In this document: positions 12,030 through 23,188 of the stretch, piece after piece
Layout: each line of letters begins with the position of its first letter
Position numbering within the stretch: position 1 is the stretch's first letter
Assembly (NCBI GenBank): GCA_037042185.1
Contig: JAXQJY010000030.1
Coordinates: 1,922,001 to 1,986,000 of the forward strand
Length of the DNA: 64,000 nucleotides
Source of the DNA: Sordariomycetes sp. S80-01Y
Lineage: Eukaryota; Ascomycota; Sordariomycetes
Direction: 5' to 3'
Notes under the pieces: model-generated
What the model saw: the letters and a program-made list of their open reading frames with translations, nothing else
Told to the model about the DNA's origin: nothing
Database searches by the model: none
Position numbers and translations under genes: made by a program

Positions 12030-13982
12030 TCATCCTGCCCGACCCTTAACGACGACCTTCATGACAGGCTTCTCCCAGAGTGTATGCATTTTCGACTGAG
12101 CATGCCAGTCCAGGGAGTCGTCCACCAGCTCCAGGTCGTATTTGTAGTGCATTTTGGCCAGGAACGTGCGAAGTTCCAGCCAGCCAAGGCTTTTCGATCT
12201 TCATCAGCACGGCACAAAGTGGAACAAGTTTTGATACGGGGTCTTACCTTTTCCCGAGGCAGCCCCGTGTACCTAGTGAAAACGGCTGGCTGGCATCGAG
12301 AACGTCCTGTGGATTCGATGCTAGCCACCTCTCAGGGTCAAACTTCCATGGGTCTTGGAAGTTCTGTTGGGACATGCAAGCCGCAAATGGATTGGTTGAT
12401 ACCACCGTCTAGAAAAGGTCAGTCTGATTGGAGCCTTGAAGTGATCCCGTGCATCATGGGCTTACTCCTTCTGGCACGAAGTTGCCGTCAATGAACGTTC
12501 CGCCTTGAGGTACGACACGAGGTAAGGGAAAGGGCAGGGGAGGATACATCCTCATCCCCTCCAGGATAACGGCGTTCATGTATCGCAGGGGCGTGGTCGA
12601 GTTGTTGTTGATTTGGTCATACGATGCGAAAGCTTCTCTGATCTCCTTCTGTAGATTTTGAAGAATGCTAGGGTTCTTCTGCAAGTAGTATGTGATGCAC
12701 GACAGTGCTGTAGCCGTAGTCTCGCTGCCCGCGATGCTATGTATTGTTAGCTCTATTGCCGTACACCGGTAGAATAGGCTCTCTTACACAAAGTCAGAAG
12801 AGTGTGCTGCTATCTGCACATCTGAAATTTTCTCAGATTCTCGACCTTCCAGGATATTGGTCAAGAAATCCTTTCGATCAGACGTTTGGTTGACCCGCCT
12901 GCGATGCAGTTAGCAAAGAGGCCAGACCGACCCGAAATGCCCAAACTTGCCTTTTAACAAGCTCCATGGTGTAGGCCTCGTGTCTCCGAGCATCTGCAAT
13001 GATCTTTCCGAGCAGCTGTGGAAACATTCGCTGGATGATGGCTGCAAGGAAAGGAAACCTCTTGAATGTATCTGCAAGTGCGCCCATCCGCAGGCTCTTG
13101 ACGACAATGGACACCCAGAAGTGCTCAGTACCTGAGAAAAGCGAGTGAGTCGGCAGTGAGGAAAATGATACCAAGCTCTACTCACCAGAAGCAACTCCGT
13201 TGAATGACTGACCGAAAGCGAGACTCCCAATGATATCGAAAGTGGCAAGATTGAACCACATGACAATGTCAATACCCTCGGGAGAGCTTCCAGCTTCGCC
13301 AATGCGGTCAACGAACTCATCAATATGCTGGCTGATGAGGCTTTCCTGCTCCCTGAGAGACCTGTCCGAGAAGGCGTCCCGAAGAAATCTCCTCATGCGA
13401 CCATGCTCCTCTGGATCACGCTCACTGACGATGGAGTGCGCCTCATCTGCAAAGTTGCCACCATCGTAAAATTCGCTCTTTATGAGCGTTTTTTGGCCTT
13501 TCTTCTTGTCGTAAATGTCCCTCCAGGAGTTCGCGGTATTGAAAGATAACTCATTGGGGGCCACTCTGACTACCGGACCTGTGCACAAGTTAGACGTGAA
13601 ATTGGCTTATGACCTCAAAATATATGCTTATATTCACTCACCGTACTTCTCGTGCAATTCTAGCATGGAATAAGGCTGCCGACCACCCAGGAACCTTCTG
13701 CAGTGAGAGAACTACCGACAAAGTCTGTTAGTCAACCCGGTATGATGAGGGCTGGGCGACAGTCTGCCTTACGTTACTGAATTGGGCAGAGATAGGTCCG
13801 GGAAAGCTGGATAACGGATGTCCTCTAGCCTTGATCCATGAATATACAACGTAGAATAATAGTGCCTAATTATTTGGCGGTTAGCTGGCTCAGTCTGCTG
13901 TCAATCCGAGCTTGTGACCGCTACTTACACCAACGACAAGCGTTGCGGCACTGAACCCTGGGGCCAGGATCATCATGATCAT
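12030..13982 (-). CDS. Cytochrome P450, CYP65-like, copy A
   Basis: Nine exons (13982..13929, 13865..13773, 13711..13642, 13578..13186, 13131..12951, 12898..12788, 12736..12466, 12408..12248, 12189..12030) give 497 aa. Seen: an N-terminal membrane anchor, HPLSSFPGP hinge, PVVRVAPNELSF, I-helix IAGSETTATAL (Glu in the acidic position), ExxR in EGMR, and haem motif FSLGTRGCLGK with Cys441. The sequence resembles the CYP65/trichothecene C-15 hydroxylase group, which oxidises sesquiterpenes. Intron 12899..12950 has a GC donor (AG/GCAAGT); no GT donor in the area restores the frame. Exon lengths 93, 70, 393, 161 and 160 nearly match the P450 at 26264-28199, showing the two are paralogues. Divergent from the SDR with 342 bp between starts. 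Subfamily assignment is by eye. Confidence 0.9.
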
Positions 13983-14324
13983 GAGTTAGTGACTTCGAGT
14001 CTGGCATTCAACAAGTGTCAATCAATAGGAAAGGCCCCCATCTCAAGCGGTAAGTAACTCCCCAAGAGAAAAAGAAGCATCACGTATTGTTAGCACATGT
14101 GGCCGAAAGGGGAAACCCCCCGACTTTCGGAGTGGATCCAGCGGACCGGTGCCGGAATCGCGGCTCTGTCTTTTAGGAATAAAGGGGACAAGATGGATGC
14201 CGGGCTGCCATTAGAGGGACCTCTTCAGGCCCTTGCGCATAATATCCGAGCCCTTGCTCTGTCTATATGAAAACGACGACCCCAAATTAACTTTACTGAC
14301 ATAACTTTCCATACAGTTTTTCAA
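13983..14324. promoter_or_regulatory. Divergent promoter of P450 copy A and the SDR
   Basis: 342 bp separate two head-to-head cluster genes. It contains a TATA-like CTATATGA about 60 bp before the SDR start, and a compact set of dyads at 14103-14130: CCGAAAG...CTTTCGG, GGGGAAACCCC, and CCGACTTTCGG (CCG-N5-CGG). Paired CGG triplets are the usual targets of Zn2Cys6 proteins, and AflR itself binds TCG-N5-CGA. Control by the cluster regulator is an inference. Confidence 0.55.
14120..14130. promoter_or_regulatory. CCG-N5-CGG dyad, candidate Zn2Cys6 binding site
   Basis: CCGACTTTCGG, a near-perfect palindrome (CCGA-N3-TCGG). The identical 11-mer occurs again at 15259-15269, near the 3' end of the SDR coding sequence and about 480 bp before the terpene synthase start. 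I did not find it in the other cluster promoters. Confidence 0.35.
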
Positions 14325-15314
14325 ATGACGACATTCCGTATCGAAGACGGTGACATTCCAAGCCTCAATGGCGATACGGCGGTGGTCACTGGGGGCTCAT
14401 CCGGCATTGGTCTGGCGGCTGCAAAGATCATGGCCGCCAAGGGTGCCATCGTTCACATTCTAGACGTTGAACCTCCGCAGGAAAATTTGCCAGAGAATTT
14501 GTCTTACATCAAATGCGACCAGAGCCAGTGGTCCGACCTGAGCTCGGCCTTCGCCCAGATCGGGGCGGTTCACATTGCCATTGCGAATGCTGGCGTGAGC
14601 GAGGACGGCACATACCTGAATGATTCATTCGACCAGGACGGAAACTTGATGGAGCCTACGTACAAAGCTATGGATGTCAACTTCCGCGGGACTCTAAATT
14701 TTGTAAAGCTCGCTCTTCACAACATGAAGATGCGAGGCACTCCTGGCAGCGTCGTCATCACGACGAGTGCAACAGCCTACTCTGCAGAACAGTCACTGCC
14801 GGTATATAGCGGTACGAAGGCGGCGGTAGGTGGTTCGCGGTGGTGAATGGAGAAAAAGAAATCTAACAACTTACAGCTTGCGAACTTCATGCGATCCATG
14901 CGCTCCACACTGCGCGACACAGGCATTACGATTAACTGCATCGCGCCAGCTGCTACCATAACAAAGCTCTTGCCAGCAGATTTGGCAGCTCCCATCTTGG
15001 CGGCTGGATTACCGGTGAGCAACGCGCATTTTGTGGGACTGGCGGCGGTGTATTCGGCGGTGGCCTTTGAAGACCGCAAGGTTCAGGCGTACGGCAACGA
15101 CACGGACGAATGGAGGGAAACACCTGGTCGATGGAACGGAAGAACCATACTGACGCATGGAGACCGGTACACGGAGCTGGAGGAGCCGCTGTCCGAGTCG
15201 CGCGGTGTATGGCTAGGAGAAGCAAATCTTCGTGAGACTAGACGACAACAGGCAGCGACCGACTTTCGGCCAAAGATAGAAGGACAGGCCGCTGTGCGTG
15301 ACTTGATGAGCTGA
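14325..15314 (+). CDS. Short-chain dehydrogenase/reductase
   Basis: Exons 14325..14825 and 14877..15314 encode 312 aa. The classical SDR signature is complete: cofactor loop TGGSSGIG (22-29), NAG motif (IANAGVS), catalytic Ser148, and Tyr161/Lys165 in YSGTK. LDV at the end of the second strand (LDVEPP) favours NAD(H) over NADP(H). It would oxidise a hydroxyl or reduce a ketone on the terpene skeleton. It lies between P450 copy A and the terpene cyclase; an SDR next to the aristolochene synthase gene is also seen in the PR-toxin cluster. The C-terminal 60 residues after the catalytic fold are longer and more polar than usual. Confidence 0.92.
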
Positions 15315-15750
15315 TCGGGAATGAATCATAGTAGGGCTATGCACGAAGCCTCACAATATTGCTTCAAATAGTCTTATGAGCACTGTCTATGAAGTCTGTT
15401 CCGTTGACGACTAAGAGGATTGAGACCACCAGACTTTCATCTAGAGCGATGTTATTAGTGTCAATCATGAGCACCCTACGGAAAACTAAGTAAGCTTTCC
15501 CAAGTGCCGCCTTTCCTTCTTCGCGAGCAGGACAGCGGACTCTACGGCGAAAGCTTCGCAGAACTTCCTTTTCGGGGAGTGGTCCGATCGCCAATGCTCG
15601 GATGCTTTCCTGCTTCGCTACTAGTACAACAGGGTTTGATTTTATACGCAGTATCTTGGATCGCTTGTTTAAATGTGCTGATTATGTTGCATTCGCGCGA
15701 GACTCTCAAACTCGTAAACCTTGGTCTCTCCCTGTGATGCCCTTTCCGCT
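15315..15750. other. Intergenic, 436 bp, terpene synthase promoter
   Basis: No gene seen. It carries the upstream region of the cyclase gene. No convincing TATA box. Confidence 0.5.
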
Positions 15751-16903
15751 ATGATTTCTCTATCCATTATTCCCTCCTGGATGTACCCTCTGCGGCCCTC
15801 AAGGGCCACAGAGAGGGTCAGCGTGATTTCGGAAAAGCAGGTTCTACAGAATGACACTTCTCATGGCGGTGTTCCGAAAGCCAGGTTCCATCCTCGGATT
15901 CATCCCCGGGAGCCGGAGATGTCGGCGGAAGTCAATGACTACTTTCTCAAACACTGGCCTTTTGAAGATATAAAGGAAAGGAGGAAATTTGTCGCTGCTA
16001 GTTTCCCCCACGTCACATGCTATTACTTCCCGGAGGCACAAGACGATCGGATAGGCTTTGCCTGTCGGCTTTTGACGCTGCTCTTTCTTATTGATGGTAA
16101 GAATCTCTCCCCCAACTCGCACGGCTCGATTGAAATCGTGCGCTTACATGCGAGAAGATTTACTGGAGGATCTTTCGCTCGAAGAGGGATCGGCCTACAA
16201 CGAAAGGCTTATTCTCCTCTCCCGGGGCGGAGTTCTTCCCGATCGCAATGTACCTGCCGAGTGGATCACCTATGATCTATGGCAAGAAATGCGGGCATAC
16301 GACAAAGAGCTCGCAGACGAGGTTCTGGAGCCTACGTTCATCTTTATGAGGGCGCAAACAGACAAGTGTCGCCTCGGCATCAAAGAACTCGGCAAGTACC
16401 TGGAGTACCGGGAGAGAGATGTCGGACAAGGGCAAGTCAGATTATGACCCTTCTGGATAGACAGCTGAGCTGACTGACTTCTTCGCAGGCTTCTGTCCGC
16501 ACTTATGAGATTCAGCATGAATCTGCACGTCAAGCCGGAGGAGCTAGCTTTCGTCAAGGACGTTGAGATGAACTGCTCAAAACACATTTCAGTTGTGAAT
16601 GACATATACAGTTGGGAAAAGGAGCTTAAGGCATCTCAGATTGGCCATGAGGAGGGTTCGGCGCTGTGCTCCTCTGTCTCGGTCTTGTCCAGCGAGACAA
16701 CGCTGGACTTTGAAGCCTCCAAGCGCGTCCTATGGGCCATGTGCCGAGAATGGGAGTTGGTGCACGAGAGACTTGTAAAAGAGAAGCAAAGCGCGTCATT
16801 ATCCTGCCGAAAAGATCTGGCGGCCTTCTTGAAAGGGCTCGAGTATCAGATGAGCGGCAATGAGGCCTGGAGCGCATCTACTCCGAGGTATCACTCGGTC
16901 TGA
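15751..16903 (+). CDS. ari1-like: Sesquiterpene cyclase, aristolochene-synthase type
   Basis: Exons 15751..16096, 16158..16431 and 16489..16903 encode 344 aa. The Asp-rich metal site DDLLED (115-120) is formed exactly across the first splice junction. The NSE triad is N244/S248/E252 in NDIYSWEKE. Further stretches such as CRLLTLLFLID, EEGSAYNE, VLPDR, LEYRERDVG, LEYQMSGNE and a C-terminal RY follow the known Aspergillus/Penicillium aristolochene synthases closely along the whole length. The expected reaction is cyclisation of farnesyl diphosphate to a bicyclic eremophilane-type hydrocarbon; the exact product cannot be read from sequence. The second intron has a GC donor (GG/GCAAGT). ATG 15751 was chosen; 15781 is also possible, and the open frame extends upstream only from a TTG. 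Confidence 0.93.
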
Positions 16904-17448
16904 TAGCGCCGCCAGTATGGTAGCGACAGCGCTGTGCTTGCATAGACATTGTGGCGAGAATCATAGTTTTCGAATGCTTTGAATAGATAGACAAGATATT
17001 TCAGGTCACCCAATTCCATTTCTTACAAATCAGTCTTTGCCCTCCCCAAGATGCGGTGCACAGACAAAAAGTAGGGTCACGAGTATTACGAGTTTGCTTG
17101 AAATGCTATCAAGAAGATACTGTGAGCTCCTTCATTGGTGTTTGGAATCACTATAAAGATCCTGGTATGTTTAGCAAGTGAGCGCTCAGGTGATAGCTTC
17201 TTAAGCTCTTTTTTTTCTCATGGTGCTAGGCGAAGCGTCTGAGAATGTTTTCACGGAGTCTTCTATTTTAAGCACGAAGTTGCCGTGGCATGCAAGCACT
17301 GTACAGAACGCTACACTCAAGAAGACTGACAATTGTTTTCACTGGCGAGTCTTGGGCCAATCAGAATTTGAGCCGTTGCTAGCCAATAGGTAATTCCAAA
17401 ATCACCGCTCGTGTTTTAAGTAACCGCTACACTAGACTGGAAAGCTCT
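16904..17448. other. Intergenic, 545 bp between convergent genes
   Basis: The 3' flanks of the cyclase and the PLP enzyme gene. Nothing recognised. Confidence 0.6.
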
Positions 17449-19440
17449 TCACCAGTTCAGCTCAGTCGTTTGTCGACCCACTGGATGGTTGTGCCTCGAC
17501 AATGACACGTCCGCCTCACCATAGTCGACCACACTGGAGCCATTGGTACCAGGCGCTTCATGGCCATTTGTGGGATCCACATCTGCAGATGCGATCTTGG
17601 CTTCGAGCTTCTCATCATGTGCGTTTACCAGATCCTCTGGGAGTTTCGCCAATGCCTGGTCAAGATCCTGGATGATGTCTTGAACATCTTCGGTACCAAC
17701 CGAAAACCGAATGAATGCCTTGAAGTAGAAAATGAATTAGTAACGTGGAATTAGTCCAGGTATTAGGAAAAGCGTAACTTACCGGTGTGATTCCTGCTTC
17801 TCGGCGGTCCTTCTCGGACATGATGACATGGGTCGAGTTCCATGGGTGAGTCGCCAGTGTTTTGCAATCTCCGACACTAAGCATGCACGTTAGCTTTCAA
17901 TCCCTAGAGGAGTCCCATATAATATCTTTTAGGAAGCTTCCAGATACGTACTTGGTTTGATGAGAGATAACGCGGACGTGGTTTAAGAGCATCTTGCTGG
18001 CGACATCACCTCCCTTAGGACCGAACGCCATGACGCCTCCAAAGCCACCCCTGAGATACTTCTTGGCATTCTCGTGATACTGGTTGTTTTTCAGACCTAG
18101 AGGTCATTTGTTAGCCCTAACACAGCCCGTGCCAGCCCCGGTTAACTGTCAAAACATACCAGGGTAATTGACCCACGCGATCCTGGGATGGGACTCGAGG
18201 AAACGGGCGACTGCCATAGAGTTCGTGGCATGACGCTCGCAGCGCAGGCTCAGCGTCTCCATGCCAATCAAGAGCTGCTGGGCTGATGCCGGTGCAAGGA
18301 TAGACCCCACTTCCATCAGAATATCCAGGCGTAGAGCCATAGCAAAAGCGATGTTACCGAACGCCTTCCAGTAAGAGAAGTTCATGGGCCCATCCTTCTT
18401 CATGAGACGGGGGAACCGGTCTCCAGCTTTTCCCCAGTCGAAGGTGCCGCAGTCAATGATGACTCCGCCAACAGTGGTTCCGTGACCACCCATCCACTTG
18501 GTGGCCGAGTGAAGGATGATGTCGGCACCAAAGTCAATAGGGCGGCACCAAGTTCCGCAAGCACCGAAGGTGTTGTCAACCTAGTTCAGATTAGATCCAT
18601 AGACAGCATAGAGACGAAAGCCACTGTCGGGCACCTACCACAAATGGGACGAAATTCTCGTGGGCCAAGTCGGCCAGGCCCTGCAGGTCAGGAACACTGC
18701 ATCTGGGGTTTCCGATGCTCTCTACATAGAACATCTTGGTCTTCTCATCCACCAGACTGGCAAACTCTTCCCGGGTTTCCTGCTTGGCCCACTTGACAGT
18801 GATACCGAGCCGGGGGAGGAGGGTTTTGAACAGACTGTAAGTGCCTCCATAGAGGTTGATGGAAGCCACGACATTGTCGCCGGCCCCAGCAAGACAGATG
18901 ATGGTGTTGAAGATAGAAGCTTGTCCTGACGCAGTTGCGACAGCCGCAGTACCTCCTTCAAGGATGGCAGAGCGCTTCTCGAACGCGGCAACCGTAGGCT
19001 GTGGACACGTTAGCCTCCTGCATCCCACCTGTCGTTCTGCGATGTTTGCATGGAGGGTTCTTTGGGACTTACGTTGGAGATACGGCTGTAGAAGTAACCA
19101 GCTTCCTCGGTCGCGCACACTCTCTTAGCATGGGCGCTGTCCGTGAAGATGAAAGACTGAACAAGGTGCTCGTTAGACCATCGGCTAGACGCTTGGCTCT
19201 TCATTGGTGAAGACTTACAACGCTGTTGTAGATCGGCACGGCTCGGGCATGCGTCTCCTTATCCGGCCTGTGGCCAGCGTGGATCTGGAGAGTGTCGTAT
19301 CTCAACCCCTCATCGAACTTCTCAACTTTGTAAGGCTGAAATGGATCGTGACCCTCGGGCGGTGGGGCGGACGGAACGCCGCAACCCCCGTTGACGCCTC
19401 CGTTGGGGTGTGATTCGCGTTGGCCGGCAGAGGCAACCAT
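17449..19440 (-). CDS. PLP-dependent Cys/Met-metabolism enzyme, O-acetylhomoserine sulfhydrylase family
   Basis: Seven exons (19440..19219, 19156..19073, 18998..18639, 18580..18160, 18096..17952, 17876..17783, 17718..17449) give 531 aa. The PLP lysine is about K250 in LHSATKWMGGHG. YFYSRISNPT, LYGGTYSLF, ESIGNPRCSVPD and DNTFGACGTW are family hallmarks. The core fits a homocysteine synthase (O-acetylhomoserine + sulfide). Two features are unusual: a 40-residue Gly/Pro-rich N-terminal extension and a polar C-terminal tail of about 70 residues after FIRFSVGTE. The gene lies inside the terpene cluster between the cyclase and a P450 it is divergent from. Pathway relatives Fub7, LolC and CndF use O-acetylhomoserine for gamma-substitution on other nucleophiles. 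Whether this copy serves methionine supply or the cluster is open. Confidence 0.9.
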
Positions 19441-19827
19441 TTTGTTACTGAAATGAGAAGATAAAGTTTGGCTTTAGCTTGGAAAAAGAAACAGCGATGA
19501 ATGAGTTTGATTGCAAGGCTTGAAGATATGTGTGAACAAACTGTTCATATATCTGGCTTATAGAGCTTCAATGACATAGATCGTATTGGTAAGTGGCCGG
19601 CCCTGACTAGGCCCTCGGGAGGTTGCCTAATTCAGTAATCAGACAGACTAGAATTATGGCGGTTTCTGTTTTAGGAAATGCTCCTGCGCCGACGGAAGTA
19701 ATTCGAATTGGAACATTTTCACTTAATCTGTTGCCGTCGTTGATGGCGATGAACTGAACAATATCCTGGCCTCGACAAATCGCCCAATGCAACACTGATC
19801 GCCGCGTTGTATCTCTATTCATTCGAC
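19441..19827. promoter_or_regulatory. Divergent promoter of the PLP enzyme and the CYP68-like P450
   Basis: 387 bp between two start codons facing away from each other. Shared control is plausible from the geometry. No YCG-N5-CGR site was found here. Confidence 0.45.
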
Positions 19828-21708
19828 ATGGGCAGCCACATCGAAATCGACGGTTTCGCCATGCCGTCACGGTTGACCCTTGGCCTGTACCGCATAGAGG
19901 AGGGACATGCAAAGTTGTACACCTACATGGCGATCTTGTTCGGCCTTCTGGTTCTCGTCGGGTTGTTACCTCGTAGCTCACATCAAAAGCTTGCCCCTGG
20001 CGTCACGGTCGTGGGCGGCGATGACAAGCAGGCTATTTTGGCAAGCCGAGAAAGGTTCCGACAAGGAGCCAAAGAGATGCTGGTCGAAGGCTACACAAAG
20101 GCAAGACGGATGTTACAAAGAAGATTCCAGACTTTACTAAGTGATTCCTACAGACGAACGGCGGTTTCTTCTACGTTCCCAGTCCCCTGGGGGAGAGATT
20201 GATGATTCCAATCAAGCATCTCGATGAGTTGAAGACTGCGCCCATTGATCACGTTGACTTCGTTGCCACTTTCATTGAGGTGAGTGATCATCTCATGATC
20301 GAGGCCCCAACTACAATGGCCAATGCTGACCTGCGCTGCCTAGATGTTTGAGGGCAAGTACACCACCATGGGGAGTAGATCTACTTTGCACCCCCGGGTT
20401 GTCAAAGCTCAACTCAACCATCATTTAGGTAAAGCCCTGATCAGTCATTCAAAAATCAGAATGCAAATCCGTTGTGCGATGCTAATCGGATGAAGCGGAT
20501 GTGATGCCTGGGGTTCAAGAAGAAATTGTCGACGCATTTGAAGAGAACTTTCCTGCCTGCAGCGGTGAGTAACGCGGCCATCTACCAGAAGGAATTATCC
20601 TCTCATATTCGTCTCCTAGACTGGACAGCAGTCCCTGTGGTCGAGGCAATGACCCAAATTGTTGCACGGGTGTCCAGCCGGATGTTCGGAGGGAAAGTCT
20701 TGTCCAATAACAAAGAATGGGTCCGCTCATCTATAGATTTCGCCATCGATGGCTTCATTGGAGCCCAGAAGCTCAAAGCTTACCCAGAGTTCATGAAACC
20801 TCTTGTGGCGCGCTTCACGCCCGAGATTAGGAACATCTTCAACCACTACAAAGCCGCGGAGGCCGCGGCCATACCCCTGCTAGAGGCCCGTGCACGGACG
20901 GGGGAGACGGCCATGGACTTGCTCTACTGGATGGCCGATCAGGCCAAGGGCGAAGAGACTGGTCTGAAATTTCTTGCCAGCATCCTGTTGAAGATCAGCT
21001 TCGCTGCCATACACACCAGTGCGGCGGCACCTTCGCAGCTGATCTACGACCTTTGTGAGCACCCTGAGATCATCGAGCCCCTCCGCAACGAAGTTGAGGC
21101 TGTGAGTGGGGAAGGAGGAAAGATCGACAAGCTTGGGTTCCTAAAGATGAATAAGATGGACAGCTTCATGAAAGAAAGCCAGCGCTTCAACCCCCTGTTG
21201 CTGAGTAGGTACCCGCCACGCTGCGTCACCTGTCAACATCAGCCCCCCTCTAGCGTAAATGAGCTAACATCGATCTTTTCTAGTCACATTTGAGCGCGTA
21301 GTCCACAGGCCGTGGACTCTGTCAACAGGTTTCACGATCCCTGCTCATACCACAATCGGGGTGCCAACCCACGCCATCACCATGGACCCTGAACTCTACC
21401 CGGAACCGGAGGCCTTCGATGCTTTCCGGTTCTCTAAGCTCCGAGAGGAAAGTCCTGAAATGGATGGCCGCTTCCAGTACGTGGCGTCGAACACGTCTTC
21501 TATGGCCTTTGGGTACGGGCGCCATGCGTGCCCAGGGCGTCACTTTGCGGCCCAGGAGATCAAGGCCATCATGGCCTACCTGCTACGAGAATACGACATG
21601 CGCTTCGCTGTCGATCAGGGACGACCCGCCAGTATGCCGGCTGAGACTCAATTCCTGCCGCACCCTACGGCGGCGGTAGAGTTCAGGCGAAGGCCGCGCG
21701 ATAGCTGA
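19828..21708 (+). CDS. Cytochrome P450, CYP68-like
   Basis: Exons 19828..20100, 20154..20279, 20344..20428, 20496..20564, 20620..21204 and 21284..21708 encode 520 aa. An N-terminal membrane segment (YMAILFGLLVLVGLL) anchors it to the ER. ExxR is in KESQR, the PERF-like region follows PEAFDAFRF, and the haem motif FGYGRHACPGR carries Cys462. The I-helix reads FAAIHTSAAAPS, as in the gibberellin-type CYP68 P450s, which lack the usual AGxDT. A role in oxidising the terpene intermediate follows from position. The first intron (20101..20153) has a GC donor (AAG/GCAAGA) with a good branch site (TACTAAG). Confidence 0.9.
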
Positions 21709-23188
21709 CAGTTCACGTAAGTCTGTGCTTGCAAGTGCCGAACGCCCTTCAGCCTCCATTCAGGCTGTCGGGAGTCTCCCTGTTAGCGCCTTCTTCTGGT
21801 GCTCGGTAACTGCCAGAAATGAGTTTAGTACCTACTTGGAAGGTCTTTTTGTATCAATTTCGAGTCTACGTGGCCTAAGGGCGCGACCGTAGGTAAGAGA
21901 CAGGGGCATTTGGCCAGTTCCAAGTTTGACATTCGAGCTAGTGTTCTTCCCGTGATATTAGCCGTGCGAATTACACGTGTGAGCAGGTATTTATGCCTTG
22001 CGAGCAGGGGGACTTGTCCTCCAATGCTTGTCGCTCCAATTACCCCAAATCTCGGCAGTCCGGCTGGGCCGAAGACCCCACGGATTGAACCCTTCCGACG
22101 ATCCATGGATTGGACCCTTGTCTGTCAGGCGCGCGGGCGGGCGCACAATTAGGAACCTTGACGGATCGTTAGTGTCTCCTCTCATGGCACTACCGACTAA
22201 CCAGCGTCTGTATCGCCGACCATACCATAATCCCTGCTCTACAGCCCCTCTGGGTGCAGAACATCATGTTCCAGGCCCGTGTTACGCAAATCGTACGTGT
22301 ACGGTACGGTGCTGATCACCGTGTACGAGGACGGCGGCACTCGCGAGCGGGCGCTGACAACTAGGCGTCACTCCGCGCTTGCACGAAACATTTTAGCAAG
22401 CCTAGCAGCGTTTTACGTGTGAGATCTGTTACACCTTTATCTCTAAACACGGGGCGAAGGGTCCAGCCTCCCGGGTGCTCTCCAAAGGAGTCGGCCCAAT
22501 AGACAGCCCGACATGTGGCCCCTTGGCCCGTAGAGCCAGTCGACCGGAATAGAAGCAGGTAACGCGGGGACCTGCAGCGATAGGGATCGCTGGCGAGCAC
22601 GAGTGGGTCTCGGGGGCCAAAAGCCATCGTTCCTATGCGACAGCCGAGCCTGTCTGCGTCCTGCAGGGACCGTTGGGCAGGATGCCAATCAAGCGCGACA
22701 GAGCGAATCTCACAATCGGCCTGCTTTGAAAGGCGAGCCCGATTTCAAGGGGCCCTGGGCAAGTGGCTATGGGGCCCAGCACACTTCGCAGCAGCTAAAC
22801 CCTAAAGGTGCCGCACTAATCTAAGGTGGCTAAGCATAATATCTGTCGGTGAGGGCATCACATCATTTCCATCAGCATGGTACCCAACCCCCCATCGAGC
22901 AAATGGTAAGTGCCGTTGAACCTCCCGTGTTCCTCGCCATCGGGCCCCGTGGACGGACTGATGAGGAGGCGGTATCGAAAAGTACCTGGGGCCCCTGGTC
23001 AAACTACGCAGTCAACCCAGGCTCAGCAACTTGAGGGTAAACTAATGTTGTGCCTCAAAGCAGCTGTGGGCAGCCCATTCAAACGAAAGGGAAAAGGTTT
23101 AAGAGTGCTTCGTAGCCCCGTGTGCAGGATTGGTGCTGGCTCATAGCTGCCATCCAACTTAAAGCACATTCCCCGGCCCTCCCGGACA
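21709..23188. other. Intergenic, 1.5 kb, GC-rich
   Basis: No gene recognised. Open frames are short on both strands and their translations match no family I know. It contains the promoter of the AflR-like regulator. Confidence 0.5.

Noticed and set aside
15721-15750. Ten extra residues at the start of the cyclase
   Set aside because: That position is TTG, not ATG.
21709-23188. Transposon remnant in the GC-rich gap
   Set aside because: No terminal repeats, target duplications or transposase/polymerase motifs were seen.
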